Assembly (NCBI GenBank): GCA_028710415.1
Contig: JAQTUE010000007.1
Location: 144,821-208,820, forward strand
DNA from: Paludibacter sp.
Lineage (GTDB): Bacteria; Bacteroidota; Bacteroidia; Bacteroidales; Paludibacteraceae
Reading direction: 5' to 3'
Length of the DNA: 64,000 bases
Shown here: positions 34,643-44,354 of the stretch, in pieces
Layout of the letters: each line of letters starts with the position of its first letter
Position numbering within the stretch: the stretch's first letter is position 1
Position numbers and translations under genes: made by a program
The notes under the pieces: generated by a model
Told to the model about the DNA's origin: nothing
What the model saw: the letters and a program-made list of their open reading frames with translations, nothing else
Database searches by the model: none

Positions 34643-36709
34643 TTAGAACTCCCACTTCACCAGAAACCTCAAATCTGTTTTGCTATTTCCGGTTATTGTT
34701 TCATTACCACTGCCCAATGATTCCCGGTCATCGGCATAAACAGTCCGGGCAATCTTGAACCAGAAAGAGAGATGATTATTCAATTCGTATTTCAGGTTCA
34801 GGTAACACCGGCTCCCCAGGCCATAATACATGGGAATGGAAAAGGCATATAGGATATCCCGCTCATAGGAATAAATCCGATTTTCATACTCCACTGCATC
34901 GAAAAACTGATATCTGAAATCAACTTTTAAAGGAATGCCTGTAAATTGATAACTGATATCCTGGTAGGCCATCAGGCCATAGGTCCAGTCAGCTGTAGCC
35001 CGCCGGGATAGATTACCTTCCACTACATTCTTAAAACTGAAATTACCAATCGAATAAGCCAGGTTATAGCGTAAGTTTGTTTTTTGTACAGGCACTATTA
35101 CAGGCATTACGGCTCCCGCATATGAAAGGTTGGTTTGCTTTTCCTCATACCTGAAGCGCCAATACATGGCAATATCCCGATTTACAACATAATCAGCCTG
35201 AAGTAAATAATCTTTCCCTATGGAAGGTGCATCGATGCCATACTTAGGCCATGGAAACCGGTAACTGTCAGCATAAGCAGCAAACTTCCATTTGATGAAA
35301 GGATGCACTTCGATTCCAATATACAGGCCATTTTCATTGTTGATACGTGACGTTTCGGAAAAGGAGGATGCATAAAAGGTATCGTATTCGGGGGAATAAT
35401 AGCGGTGCAACACCACCAGGCTAACTTGCGATATTGGATTGAAATAACATCCGTTCAGTGTAGCCAATGCACCCTGATCCGACATAGCTGTTTCTCCAAA
35501 CAGATTGAGTTTCTTCCAACGCAAACGATAAAAAGCACTTGCAGTAGTTTGTTTGTTACCTGAAAAATAAAAAGAATTATACACTGATTTGTCAGGAACT
35601 AACCTATTGTCCAACAAAGTATGAACGATAGTAGCCCCAACCTGAAAATTCAAGTAGGTATAAGTTGCATTCCCGCCAATGATTTGTTGCTTCACAGTAT
35701 GCTTTTTATTATGCTCAACTACAGAACGATGATAACCTGTCTTGATAATGGTTGGGAATGTTCCGGTTAGTGTATCCCCATCGATCATTTTATTGGAATA
35801 AAAAGCTGTCAGGTCAAACTTACCCAATTGTATAGTTGCTCCCCCACCCCGAAAGAAATTATATTCATCGGTAGAACTGTATTTCTTCAATCCAGAATTA
35901 TGAGGGGTCACATTCAGGACATAGGACGATTTTCCCATTGAAAATTCAGGATGCAATACCAGTCCCTGACCGAAATTAGCCCTGAAATCTCCAACAACAA
36001 TTGTCTTAAACTTACCAAAGTTATTGAACTGGGCATGAAATGAGTAAAAATCATATCCTTTATGAGTTGAACCCCAAAACTGCTCCCCGGCATCCTTTTC
36101 AACAGTAATACCTGCCAGAATCCGGTCTTTGTAATGATACCGGTATTTCAGCGAATGATATAGTTGACTCCCTAAATAATTCCCGGCATTGGTTTGTGGG
36201 AAATTTACATCTTCCTCCGGTAAAAACTGAAAGCCTTCTTTGGTTTCAAGTCCTCTATCCAGCCTGAAATACAATTCGTTCTTGCCGTATTTCAGCAAAT
36301 CAATCCAATATATCCTTTTGTTTGTATTTAATGCTTCACCCACAAATACAAACGGGATCATACGCCTGATGTCGGTCATGTCCAGTCCTTCTATCAATTG
36401 AAGTTCATACTTGGTTTGCAGGGGACCGTATTGATAGACATAAGCCTGGATATTTTCAACCTGGATATCCGATAGAAAAGGGAGCCTTTCCAATTCTTCC
36501 CGGGTGGCCTGATTTAAGTTTATAGGATTCCTGGAACAGAACATCAGGTCCTCGTAGAAACTGTCGTAATCAATGGCTTCATCACTTTCAGCAGATACCT
36601 GTTCAAAGATATCGGCAATGGTTTGTTCGGTAATGGTAACAACATCCTGTGCCCTTGCCAGACAAGGACAGAGAGACAGTAATGACAGATAAACAAACAC
36701 GCGTTTCAC
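34643..36709 (-). CDS. Helix-hairpin-helix outer-membrane beta-barrel protein
   Basis: A 688-residue exported protein with a signal peptide (about residues 1-20, ending ARAQ). It has a helix-hairpin-helix segment at about residues 57-85 (NPINLNQATREELERLPFLSDIQVENI), then YELQLIEGLDMTDIRRMIPF. The long C-terminal part is rich in alternating aromatic strands (about residues 140-688), ends in a strand with terminal Phe (LRFLVKWEF), and is consistent with an outer-membrane barrel. The family is common in Bacteroidota but its role is unknown. A second barrel protein gene lies 30 bases upstream on the same strand. Confidence 0.75.
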   Translation of the reverse strand: MKRVFVYLSLLSLCPCLARAQDVVTITEQTIADIFEQVSAESDEAIDYDSFYEDLMFCSRNPINLNQATREELERLPFLSDIQVENIQAYVYQYGPLQTKYELQLIEGLDMTDIRRMIPFVFVGEALNTNKRIYWIDLLKYGKNELYFRLDRGLETKEGFQFLPEEDVNFPQTNAGNYLGSQLYHSLKYRYHYKDRILAGITVEKDAGEQFWGSTHKGYDFYSFHAQFNNFGKFKTIVVGDFRANFGQGLVLHPEFSMGKSSYVLNVTPHNSGLKKYSSTDEYNFFRGGGATIQLGKFDLTAFYSNKMIDGDTLTGTFPTIIKTGYHRSVVEHNKKHTVKQQIIGGNATYTYLNFQVGATIVHTLLDNRLVPDKSVYNSFYFSGNKQTTASAFYRLRWKKLNLFGETAMSDQGALATLNGCYFNPISQVSLVVLHRYYSPEYDTFYASSFSETSRINNENGLYIGIEVHPFIKWKFAAYADSYRFPWPKYGIDAPSIGKDYLLQADYVVNRDIAMYWRFRYEEKQTNLSYAGAVMPVIVPVQKTNLRYNLAYSIGNFSFKNVVEGNLSRRATADWTYGLMAYQDISYQFTGIPLKVDFRYQFFDAVEYENRIYSYERDILYAFSIPMYYGLGSRCYLNLKYELNNHLSFWFKIARTVYADDRESLGSGNETITGNSKTDLRFLVKWEF

Positions 36710-36739
36710 AACGATTCAGGTAAAAGTGACTATCTATTT

Positions 36740-37552
36740 TCAAAACCTGTATTTCAGGACTGCCAGGGTATTTAAACCGAGGAGCGGATGCAGTTCACAA
36801 TTCAAATCAATAATGAAGTCTCCTGTCTTAAATCCGACTCCCAGGCAGGGTATCAGATAACCGGAGCTATAGCCTCCAAGTTTAAAGACAAAGTTTTGTA
36901 ACATTTGGTATTCAAACCCGGTAGCTACCCGGTAATTGCTGCTTACTTCCTTGTCAACCTGGGTGCGCCAGACAAAGTCCTTTGAAAAATAATACTCTGT
37001 GCCTATACTGAAAAGCGAAGGCAACCGTTTAATGACAAATTCAGTCTGAATATTGGTTTGGAAAGGGTTGAAGGTATTGAATCCCAGACTAAAGTCAGGG
37101 GATAATTTGACAGACAAGCCCAGTTGTGGCAGAAATGCTCCGTGATAGGAATTTGAGGCTGAATAGAAAGCCGTATAGTAATTGAACTGGACTGCCATGG
37201 CAAACTTATCGGAGAAATTACGTGCAAAGCCAATCCCTAAAAGCATTTCATGGTATAACGAATAACCGAAATGGGAGAAAGACAGGCCGGTATTCAGTAA
37301 AGCAGTAGGCAATGCAAACTGAATGCTCTTTGTGGATAATTCCTTAATTAAAAAACGATTTTCAACCTGTAATCCTAACTCTGGTTTGTCCGGGTAACCC
37401 AACATGGCTGGATTATTAAATGCACTCCAGGCATGGGTGTCAGCTACTGAAGTTGTAGCAATTGAAGAAGAGGATGGAATGACGTTAGCTATCTGACCAT
37501 GAAGAGCCTGACTAAACACAAGAATTGACAGCAGGAAAATGATATTCTTCAT
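36740..37552 (-). CDS. Outer-membrane beta-barrel protein, PorV/PorQ-like
   Basis: A 270-residue exported protein (signal peptide about residues 1-19, ending LHGQ). Its N-terminal part has the TSVADTHAWSAFNNPAMLGY motif, which resembles the start of FadL-like, PorV-like barrels, and it ends in aromatic strands with terminal Phe (LAVLKYRF). It is probably a small outer-membrane barrel working with the helix-hairpin-helix protein encoded 30 bases downstream. No more specific name can be given. Confidence 0.6.
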   Translation of the reverse strand: MKNIIFLLSILVFSQALHGQIANVIPSSSSIATTSVADTHAWSAFNNPAMLGYPDKPELGLQVENRFLIKELSTKSIQFALPTALLNTGLSFSHFGYSLYHEMLLGIGFARNFSDKFAMAVQFNYYTAFYSASNSYHGAFLPQLGLSVKLSPDFSLGFNTFNPFQTNIQTEFVIKRLPSLFSIGTEYYFSKDFVWRTQVDKEVSSNYRVATGFEYQMLQNFVFKLGGYSSGYLIPCLGVGFKTGDFIIDLNCELHPLLGLNTLAVLKYRF

Positions 37553-37730
37553 AAATCAACGTTTCTTTTGTACTAAAAAATCCGTATACATGAGAGCAAC
37601 CACCAGGAACTAAATCTTCAGAATAGAAATAATTTGGCTATTTATTATGTTTTACTTCAATATTTACACATTTGGAACAGATATTGTAGTAGCGCATTTT
37701 ATAAATAAAACTATTAATCTGGTTCACATT

Positions 37731-38339
37731 ATGATAAAGAAAGTGTTCATTTTTACCTGTATCTTATTGTCTGTTATATCAGATGATATTTTTGCACAAA
37801 AGCCTTATCAAAGCGTACCATTGGGAGACCCGATAGTGTGGATAGAAAAGAATGGAAAGGATACTATGTTCGTGGCGTATCTCAGTGACCTGAATATCTA
37901 TCCTGAAGAAAAATTCAAGAACAAAAAGCAGGAACAATTTTACTGGACCACGGTAAGAGATGTAAAGGCAACCCTTCCATATGCTAAATTGATAGCGTAC
38001 GAATTAAACAAAACAAATAAGAAATTAGTTTTATTGCCTGATGATAAAGAGCGAAAAAAATACCTTTCGCAATACGAAAAAGAAGTATTGAAAAAATATG
38101 AACCAGAGTTGAAGAAGATGAATATAAATCAGGGGAAGATGCTGCTTAAGCTTATAGACCGGGAGTGTAATCAATCGCCTTATGAATTGATAAAAGCCTA
38201 TCGGGGTACTTTTACTGCCTTTTTCTGGCAAGGTGTAGCACGGGTGTTCGGTTCTAATTTAAAAGCAGAATACGATGGCAGGGATAAAGATAAAATTGTA
38301 GAAAGAATTATTATCCTGGTAGAACAAAGCAGGCTCTGA
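37731..38339 (+). CDS. DUF4294 protein
   Basis: I choose ATG 37731, since MIKKVFIFTCILLSVISDDIFAQ is a clean signal peptide, while the upstream residues in the longer frame do not resemble one. The mature part of about 180 residues matches DUF4294: YLSDLNIYPEEKFKNKKQEQFYWTTVRDVKATLPYAKLI, then NINQGKMLLKLIDRECNQSPYELIKAYRGTFTAFFWQGVARVFGSNLKAEYD. Function unknown, periplasmic. A strong terminator follows. Confidence 0.78.
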   Translation: MIKKVFIFTCILLSVISDDIFAQKPYQSVPLGDPIVWIEKNGKDTMFVAYLSDLNIYPEEKFKNKKQEQFYWTTVRDVKATLPYAKLIAYELNKTNKKLVLLPDDKERKKYLSQYEKEVLKKYEPELKKMNINQGKMLLKLIDRECNQSPYELIKAYRGTFTAFFWQGVARVFGSNLKAEYDGRDKDKIVERIIILVEQSRL

Positions 38340-38368
38340 CAAGATACTATACAATTCCCTTCACACCT

Positions 38369-38421
38369 AAAAAAAGGTTTCCTGATAGCATGAATACTAT
38401 GCTATCAGGAAACCTTTTTTA
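38369..38421. terminator. Strong bidirectional terminator
   Basis: A perfect stem of about 21 bp (AAAAAGGTTTCCTGATAGCA with its complement) with a short loop, A-run on the left and T-run on the right. It serves the DUF4294 gene and the convergent hypothetical gene. Confidence 0.92.
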
Positions 38422-38432
38422 AAGTTATTTCT

Positions 38433-39158
38433 TTAGAGTGTCAAATCATCTGTTTTTGTCAGTACTTTTTCACCTTTCCGGTAATAATATACCAATCCAT
38501 ACGACTGACATCTCACTAATCTTGAATAAGGCCTTTCGTCCTTGTATTTTGCTTCTACCTGGTTCCAGATATCCAGTATTATGGCATCCCCTTTTTCACG
38601 CAGGCTTACCACATCTTCCCAATTCCGGTTTGTAGTGTTTTGATGCAGCTTTTGGTTGGACTTATACTCTTTAAATATTTCGTAATGGACTTTTACTTTG
38701 GCAATTGTTGGATTGTAGATCGGTAAACCTCCGTTTCGCAAGCGTTCATTCTCTCCCTCGATAATACATTGTCCCCAGTGTAATAATGCTGCTTCTGTAC
38801 TTAAATCAGGTACCGTGTGAATATTCTGGTCCAGGCTATAAAATAGCTTATGCTCCTTTTTAATATCCCCCCGGATTACAGATAGATTAAAGACTTGAAT
38901 GAAATGGGAAATATAAAGGCGGGCGTTGTGTACGATTTGCTGGTAATGCTTGTTTGCCGAGACCTGGCTCTCAAGCATTTGTTGGTATTGAACCAGTTGT
39001 TTTTCAAAACCATTCAGATAGGTTTTAGCTTCATTGATTGTTTTGTAGGAAACTATCTGATCACCGTAATTTTGTTTGTCATCCTGAAGGATTGCGGTAC
39101 GTAATGCACGTAAACGGGCCTGGTCGGTATTGGGTAGTCTTCTATAGGGCATACGCAT
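38433..39158 (-). CDS. Hypothetical cytoplasmic protein
   Basis: A 241-residue soluble protein without signal peptide. It has a helical, possibly coiled-coil N-terminal half (TINEAKTYLNGFEKQLVQYQQMLESQVSANKHYQQIV) and a C-terminal part with RLVRCQSYGLVYYYRKGEKV. I do not recognise the family. It lies downstream of the isoprenoid synthase gene on the same strand, 37 bases away, and uses the terminator at 38369. Confidence 0.6.
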   Translation of the reverse strand: MRMPYRRLPNTDQARLRALRTAILQDDKQNYGDQIVSYKTINEAKTYLNGFEKQLVQYQQMLESQVSANKHYQQIVHNARLYISHFIQVFNLSVIRGDIKKEHKLFYSLDQNIHTVPDLSTEAALLHWGQCIIEGENERLRNGGLPIYNPTIAKVKVHYEIFKEYKSNQKLHQNTTNRNWEDVVSLREKGDAIILDIWNQVEAKYKDERPYSRLVRCQSYGLVYYYRKGEKVLTKTDDLTL

Positions 39159-39195
39159 TCATGTTTTGAAGTAAATATGCCAACAAAGATAAAAA

Positions 39196-40173
39196 TTAAT
39201 CTTGTCTGGACATTAATTTCTCAGCTAAATTTCTCAATTCTTGCTTATTATTCTCCAAAACAGATACTTTTTCCAGGTTTGCGATGGCCTTACTATAGAA
39301 AAACTGCATCTTGTCTTCGCAAATTGCCTTTACTCCTAGTTTATTATAAAGTGAAGTAACACTTTTTATTTTATCATTCTCCTGAAGTGGGTCGTTTATT
39401 TTAAGCCACTTTTGTAATTCTTCAGCATCATTGCCTGTTGCCAGTTCCAGGGCATGAATCAAGAGGTAGGTTTTTTTGTTACAAAGGATATCGCCCCCTA
39501 TTTTTTTCCCAAAAGTAGCTTCGTCTCCATATACATCCAGCAAATCATCCTTTAGTTGGAAAGCAAGCCCGATATTAATGCCAAAGTCATACAGGTTTTG
39601 TGCATCCTCCTCTCCTGCCCCACCAATCCAGGCACCTGTTTTCAGGGCACAACCCAACAATACGGCTGTTTTCAGGCGAATCATTTCAAGATATTCTTCC
39701 CCTTTGACCACATCCCTTTGTTCAAAGTCAACATCATACTGCTGGCCTTCACATATTTCAGCGGCTGTCTGTGAGAATAAATCCAATACGGGTTTTAAGT
39801 GCTTGATGGGAGTTTTTGCAATAAACTGGTAAGAAGCAATCTGCATGACATCCCCTGAGAGAATGGCAGTATTATCATCCCATTTTTTATGGACTGTCTG
39901 TTGCCCGCGACGCACATCGGCTTTGTCCATAATGTCATCGTGCAACAAGGTAAAGTTATGAAATATCTCCAGACCAAGAGCTGGTTGAATGGCAGGTTGT
40001 ACATCCTCTGAATACAGGTTGCAGGCCATCAATGCCAAGGCAGGACGGATACGTTTCCCTCCCAAAGAAAGCACATACCCAATCGGTTCGTACAATCCCC
40101 TTGGTTCTTTACTCCAGCTGATCTGTTCTAATTCGGAAGTGACCAGTTGGGTTATTTCGTTGAATGATTTCAT
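39196..40173 (-). CDS. Polyprenyl diphosphate synthase
   Basis: A 325-residue trans-isoprenyl diphosphate synthase that condenses isopentenyl diphosphate with an allylic diphosphate. The first aspartate-rich motif LLHDDIMDKADVRRGQ is near residue 80 and the second, AFQLKDDLLDVYGD, near residue 208. GKRIRPALALMAC is the usual N-terminal signature. Chain length (farnesyl, geranylgeranyl or octaprenyl) cannot be told from the sequence alone. Upstream is a low-complexity repeat. Confidence 0.92.
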   Translation of the reverse strand: MKSFNEITQLVTSELEQISWSKEPRGLYEPIGYVLSLGGKRIRPALALMACNLYSEDVQPAIQPALGLEIFHNFTLLHDDIMDKADVRRGQQTVHKKWDDNTAILSGDVMQIASYQFIAKTPIKHLKPVLDLFSQTAAEICEGQQYDVDFEQRDVVKGEEYLEMIRLKTAVLLGCALKTGAWIGGAGEEDAQNLYDFGINIGLAFQLKDDLLDVYGDEATFGKKIGGDILCNKKTYLLIHALELATGNDAEELQKWLKINDPLQENDKIKSVTSLYNKLGVKAICEDKMQFFYSKAIANLEKVSVLENNKQELRNLAEKLMSRQD

Positions 40174-40223
40174 AACTTATAGGTATGAGACATTTAATTC
40201 TTTATATTATTTTCCTGAATTCT

Positions 40224-40338
40224 AGTTTAGACCAATTAACTAACGAAACGTATTGACTTCCTGCTTGCCGGATAAACGAGTCAACCAATTAACTAATTAA
40301 CCAATTAACTTAATCAACCAATTAACCAATTAACTAAT
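40224..40338. repeat. TTAACCAATTAAC-type array at the ddl 3' end
   Basis: Units such as TTAACTAATTAACC, TTAACTTAATCAACC and TTAACCAATTAACTAATC repeat from about 40224 and again from 40279 to 40338. The array supplies the last codons and stop of ddl (GAGTTGATTAGTTAA on the minus strand). It is the same word family as at 11661 and 27692. Confidence 0.7.
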
Positions 40339-41310
40339 CAACTCATTCTCAATAATCTCAGTCATAACATCCTGAATATTCAATCCTGCAGCTGCTACCT
40401 GTTGAGGAATAAAGCTGGTGGTGGTCATTCCGGGTGTGGTGTTTACTTCGAGCAAGTTGATCACTTCACCTTCTGAAATGATATAATCAATCCTCACAAT
40501 CCCTTTACAGCCCAGGATATCATAAATGGCTGATGTCAGTTTCTGTACTCTTTCGGTTAATGCAGGACTGATTCTGGCAGGCGTAATTTCCTGTACCTGC
40601 CCTTTGTATTTTGCATCATAATCGAAGAACTCATTCTCACTCACCACTTCAGTCACAGGCAGGACCTGTGCTTTGTTTTTGGTTTTATAGATACCACAGG
40701 TAATTTCCGTTCCTGACAGAAAGGCTTCTATCATCACTTCTTCACCTTCCGCAAATGCATTGGCAATAGCCGGTTGTACCTGTTCAATGCTTTTTACTTT
40801 CGTAACTCCAAAGCTGCTGCCCCCAACATTAGGCTTCACAAAACAGGGGAATCCGATCTTTTCAGCCACTTCTTCAGAAGTAACGGTTTGACCTGCCCGT
40901 AGTACCATTGATTCTGCTACTTTTACCCCAAAGCTTTTCAAATAGGTGTTACAGGTAAACTTGTTGAAGGTAAGTGCTGCTGATAATACCCCACAACAGG
41001 AATAGGGGATTCCTGATAGTTCAAAATAGCCTTGTAGTATGCCATTTTCCCCCGGGGTACCGTGGATAGTGATATAGGCAAAATCAAAAGTTGTCTTTAC
41101 ACCTTCACGGGTAAAACTAAAATCATTCTTATCGATGGCAATTTTCTCGGCATCCGGCCATTCCACCTGCCATACTTTTCCTACTATGGTCACAATGTAG
41201 ATATTGTAACGCTCTTTGTCCATAAATGAGTAGAGCCCGGCTGCACTTTTAAGCGATACCACTACTTCCGATGAATCTCCACCCGCTACGATGGCTATGT
41301 TCTTTTTCAT
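40330..41310 (-). CDS. ddl: D-alanine-D-alanine ligase
   Basis: Makes the D-Ala-D-Ala dipeptide for peptidoglycan. The 326-residue ATP-grasp protein has the N-terminal IAIVAGGDSSEVVVSLKSA, ITIHGTPGENGILQGYFEL, FPCFVKPNVGGSSFGVTKV, GCKGIVRIDYI and the metal-binding LLEVNTTPGMT. The last four residues (ELIS) and stop lie inside a low-complexity repeat. It is downstream of rluD on the same strand, as commonly seen in Bacteroidota (PASTA protein, RluD, Ddl). Confidence 0.95.
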   Translation of the reverse strand: MKKNIAIVAGGDSSEVVVSLKSAAGLYSFMDKERYNIYIVTIVGKVWQVEWPDAEKIAIDKNDFSFTREGVKTTFDFAYITIHGTPGENGILQGYFELSGIPYSCCGVLSAALTFNKFTCNTYLKSFGVKVAESMVLRAGQTVTSEEVAEKIGFPCFVKPNVGGSSFGVTKVKSIEQVQPAIANAFAEGEEVMIEAFLSGTEITCGIYKTKNKAQVLPVTEVVSENEFFDYDAKYKGQVQEITPARISPALTERVQKLTSAIYDILGCKGIVRIDYIISEGEVINLLEVNTTPGMTTTSFIPQQVAAAGLNIQDVMTEIIENELIS

Positions 41311-41405
41311 ATTGAATGACCCCCAATTCCACCATGTGGTGGAAAGTTTAAATTATTATATCAAATTAATCGATTACTTTATTATAACACATTAGAATCC
41401 CTCTT

Positions 41406-41428
41406 ATTCCCCTTCAGGGGTTAGGGGT
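41406..41428 (+). repeat. Dispersed 23-bp element, copy 1 (one mismatch)
   Basis: ATTCC-CCTTCAGGGG-TTAGGGGT, between rluD and ddl. It differs by one base from the three identical copies at 58229, 58324 and 62903 and contains the hairpin CCCC-TTCA-GGGG. Confidence 0.85.
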
Positions 41429-41434
41429 TCTTCT

Positions 41435-42505
41435 TTATTCTTCCGCCAACATCCTGGCATACCCACGCCATTTATCAATCAATTGCTGCATATCATCCGG
41501 CAATTCACTCTCAAAATGCATAAACTCACCGGTGCGTGGATGTACAAAACCCAGTGTTTTAGCGTGCAATGCCTGACGTGGACAGATTTCAAAGCAATTC
41601 TTTACAAACTGTTTATATTTGGATGCTGTGGTTCCTTTCAATACGTCATGGCCACCATACCGTTCATCATTGAAAATGGTATGTCCCAAATGCTTCATAT
41701 GAACGCGTATCTGGTGCGTACGGCCAGTCTCTAACCGACATTCTACCAACGTGACATACGCAAGCCTTTCCAGTACTTTATAGTGCGTAATAGCGTGCTT
41801 AGCGACCGGATTCTCCCCTTCGGGGAATACGGTAAACAACATGCGATCCCGTGGGTCCCGTGCCAGGTCACCGATAATGGTTCCTTCATTTTCCTTGACA
41901 TTCCCCCACACAAGTGCCTGATAGCGGCGTTGGGTAGTCTTGTCAAAGAATTGTTTTCCCAGGTTCGATTTTGCTTCCGGTGTTTTGGCAATCAGCAATA
42001 ATCCCGAAGTATCTTTATCAATCCGGTGTACCAACCCTATTCGCGAATCATTGGGATCAAAATCAGGGTGATCTTTCATATGCCAGGCAATGGCATTGAG
42101 CAAGGTCCCATCGAAGTTCCCAAACCCAGGATGAACTACCAGGTTTGGCTGTTTATCCACCAGCATAATGTCATCATCCTCGTACACAATCTTGATGGGT
42201 ATATCCTGCGGTATTATTTCAAACTCCGAAGGAGGATAAGCCAGTACGATCGTAATGATATCAAAGGGCTTTGCTTTATAATTTGATTTCACAGGTTTGC
42301 CGTTCACCAGGATATTCCCGGCATCAGCTGCATCCTGTATCCTGTTACGTGACGTGTTGGACATGCAGTTAACCAGGTATTTATCAATACGAATGATGCT
42401 TGTACCCTTATCAACTACAAATCTGAAATGCTCAAAAAGCTCTTGCTCCTCTCCCACTTCCTCGAGTTCATCCAACTCTATATCCTCCAAAAAATCTTCT
42501 GCCAC
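41435..42505 (-). CDS. rluD: RluA-family 23S rRNA pseudouridine synthase (RluD-like)
   Basis: The 356-residue protein converts uridines of 23S rRNA to pseudouridine. An S4 RNA-binding domain is at about residues 36-80 (RIDKYLVNCMSNTSRNRIQDAADAGNILVNGKPV). The catalytic domain holds the HRIDKDTSGLLLIAKT motif with the catalytic Asp near residue 157, plus LETGRTHQIRVHMKHLGH. There is an acidic N-terminal tail (EDIELDELEEVGEEQELFE). It lies 21 bases after the PASTA gene. The symbol is by best family fit; exact target uridines are unknown. Confidence 0.88.
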   Translation of the reverse strand: MAEDFLEDIELDELEEVGEEQELFEHFRFVVDKGTSIIRIDKYLVNCMSNTSRNRIQDAADAGNILVNGKPVKSNYKAKPFDIITIVLAYPPSEFEIIPQDIPIKIVYEDDDIMLVDKQPNLVVHPGFGNFDGTLLNAIAWHMKDHPDFDPNDSRIGLVHRIDKDTSGLLLIAKTPEAKSNLGKQFFDKTTQRRYQALVWGNVKENEGTIIGDLARDPRDRMLFTVFPEGENPVAKHAITHYKVLERLAYVTLVECRLETGRTHQIRVHMKHLGHTIFNDERYGGHDVLKGTTASKYKQFVKNCFEICPRQALHAKTLGFVHPRTGEFMHFESELPDDMQQLIDKWRGYARMLAEE

Positions 42506-42526
42506 GTTTAACCGGTTATATGTGTT

Positions 42527-43360
42527 TTAAAAGAACTGTTCATCAGTTTCTTCCTTCTTTTTATCTTCTTCAAATACTTCTTTCAACCGCGCTTTATCCT
42601 TTGTCAGGTATACATCAATGCGGCTTCCTGCTGTTAATGAGGTGCCTGCTGCCGGACGTTGGCGGTAAATAAAATAATCATCCTCGTTGCCGGAAGGAGT
42701 GACATCATATTCCACCGAACCTATGATCAAAGTCGATGATTGTGCAGTCTGGGTAGCTTCTTCAATTCCCATTCCTTTCAGCGAAGGGGCTATTGTCTGC
42801 GAATTTCCCAGGCCACTTCCTACAACCAATACAACCGTACTTCCTTCAGGTAGGCGGGTTCCGGGAGTTACACTCCGTCCGTGGTATTTTATATCAATCA
42901 CTAAATCCTTAAATTCCGAAGGAGCATATTCTACATTCGATACGCTGAGCCCCATGGATTGAAGCATCGCATCAGCCTGACGGTAAGATACATCATTAAT
43001 TTCAGGTAGGGGTACTTGCCTTACCGAGCGTGAATTAATGATCAGGTAGATTGGGCGGTTACGTTTTACTGTTGAATTTGCCGGTGGTATCTGGTCGATA
43101 ATGGTCCCTAATTTCTTTCCACGGACATAAACCGAATCAATCACCATGGGATAGAGTCCTTTCTTAGCCAGTAAAATCTCTGCTTCTTCCACATACGATC
43201 CCCGTAAGTCCGGGATTACTTCAGCTTCGCCATGATGGGTATAGAAATCAACAGCTATCAGTGCAGCCCAGGCCACCACCACAATAATACCTAAAGCAAT
43301 CAGGAAGTTTTTGAGGATAAAACCAGCGAAAGTTTCTTTCCAGAATGTTTTTATATCCAT
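42527..43360 (-). CDS. PASTA domain membrane protein
   Basis: A 277-residue protein with one membrane helix at about residues 14-35 (FLIALGIIVVVAWAALIAVDFY), then three PASTA repeats: EVIPDLRGSYVEEAEILLAKKGL (about 47-110), VPLPEINDVSYRQADAMLQSMGL (about 115-185) and QTIAPSLKGMGIEEATQTAQSS (about 192-258). It has a charged tail. PASTA modules bind muropeptides or PBPs in other phyla. There is no kinase domain. It precedes rluD and ddl on the same strand. Confidence 0.88.
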   Translation of the reverse strand: MDIKTFWKETFAGFILKNFLIALGIIVVVAWAALIAVDFYTHHGEAEVIPDLRGSYVEEAEILLAKKGLYPMVIDSVYVRGKKLGTIIDQIPPANSTVKRNRPIYLIINSRSVRQVPLPEINDVSYRQADAMLQSMGLSVSNVEYAPSEFKDLVIDIKYHGRSVTPGTRLPEGSTVVLVVGSGLGNSQTIAPSLKGMGIEEATQTAQSSTLIIGSVEYDVTPSGNEDDYFIYRQRPAAGTSLTAGSRIDVYLTKDKARLKEVFEEDKKKEETDEQFF

Positions 43361-43541
43361 AAATTAAAGAAATTACATGACTTGAGAATCAGAAAATTAA
43401 TGACTATTCAGGGCATACAAGGATACCCTTTATTTAAACCCCAAAAATAATCAATTTATTGCGTCTTACGGGCATGAAAACAAAAAAAGTAAAAACTTAC
43501 AGTGAAGTCTTTACTTTCTTTATATTGTTTTTGCAGAAAAG

Positions 43542-43700
43542 TTACGCTTTGTGACGACCTTCATCGGCTACGGTAAGTTTTGCTCTGCCTTTGGCACGAC
43601 GGGCTGCCAGTACTCTGCGTCCGTTTGCTGTTGCCATTCTTTCACGGAATCCGTGTTTGTTATTTCTTTTTCTGACCGAAGGTTGGAATGTCCTTTTCAT
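43542..43700 (-). CDS. rpmH: 50S ribosomal protein L34
   Basis: A 52-codon gene. The minus-strand translation starts [20 protein letters not shown] and continues [23 protein letters not shown], which is the invariant L34 sequence, with a short tail [10 protein letters not shown]34 is a basic protein of the large ribosomal subunit. It has its own promoter. The rnpA and dnaA genes often found beside rpmH in other phyla are not visible here. Confidence 0.96.
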   Translation of the reverse strand: MKRTFQPSVRKRNNKHGFRERMATANGRRVLAARRAKGRAKLTVADEGRHKA

Positions 43701-43749
43701 TGCTTATAGTATTTTGCGTTATTATTTCTCTGTTCTGAGTTTGGGAGTG

Positions 43750-43779
43750 CAAAAATAGATGTTTTTTTCGAATCTACAA
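43750..43779 (-). promoter_or_regulatory. rpmH promoter
   Basis: On the minus strand, TTG (complement of 43777-43779) precedes TATTTTTG (complement of 43750-43757) by 19 bases, matching the Bacteroidota promoter. The rpmH start is 49 bases downstream. Confidence 0.75.
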
Positions 43780-43943
43780 ACTGTTGATAACTTTTTCTTT
43801 GCCAAAACACCAAACAAATCATTCTTTTATAGAAAAGTAACCTGATTTTGTTGATATTTATGCCGGATTGTTGAAATGAATCGATGTTTTAGAAGTAATC
43901 AGTATATTTTGAATTAATGATACTGATCTGCAATTAGCGTCAA

Positions 43944-44354
43944 TCAGCCGATGGGTTTAATAATTTCTATCCTCATACCAAGTGCAGCTATAAAGCGATA
44001 AAACACACCGACACTGGGCGAAATGGTTCCGTTCTCGATACCGGAGATGTAAGATTTTGTTGTACCGGTTAGTTTTGCCAATTCCTGTTGAGTCATTTTA
44101 GCTTCTTTTCGGGCTTGATGAAGTACCATGCCGGAATAAAAAACATATGCCTTTTGTTGAAAAACAATGCGTTCAGGAGTTCCATCCGCACCGTATTTGG
44201 CGTCAAGGACTTCGTCATAGTTTGTTATTATGTTGACATATTCTTTCTTCCAGCCTGGTTTGTTTAATAAGATAACCAAGTTTGAATGTATCATATCCTT
44301 TCTCAAACTCATCTCGTTTGATAGTTCCTTTTTCCCCGTATTGCTCATCCACAA
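43944..44354 (-). CDS. XRE-family HTH antitoxin-like protein (HigA-like), start uncertain
   Basis: The recognisable protein begins at about NIITNYDEVLDAKYGADGTPERIVFQQKAY. A helix-turn-helix follows (LHQARKEAKMTQQELAKLTGTTKSYISGIENG, about residues 79-110), then PSVGVFYRFIAALGMRIEIIKP. This is the layout of HigA-type antitoxins. No ATG exists at the expected start. The ATGs available (44354, 44348, 44312, 44294) lie in DNA that codes for the preceding ORF in another frame. The gene may use a non-standard start or be a recombination product. No HigB toxin is adjacent. Confidence 0.65.
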   Translation of the reverse strand: MWMSNTGKKELSNEMSLRKDMIHSNLVILLNKPGWKKEYVNIITNYDEVLDAKYGADGTPERIVFQQKAYVFYSGMVLHQARKEAKMTQQELAKLTGTTKSYISGIENGTISPSVGVFYRFIAALGMRIEIIKPIG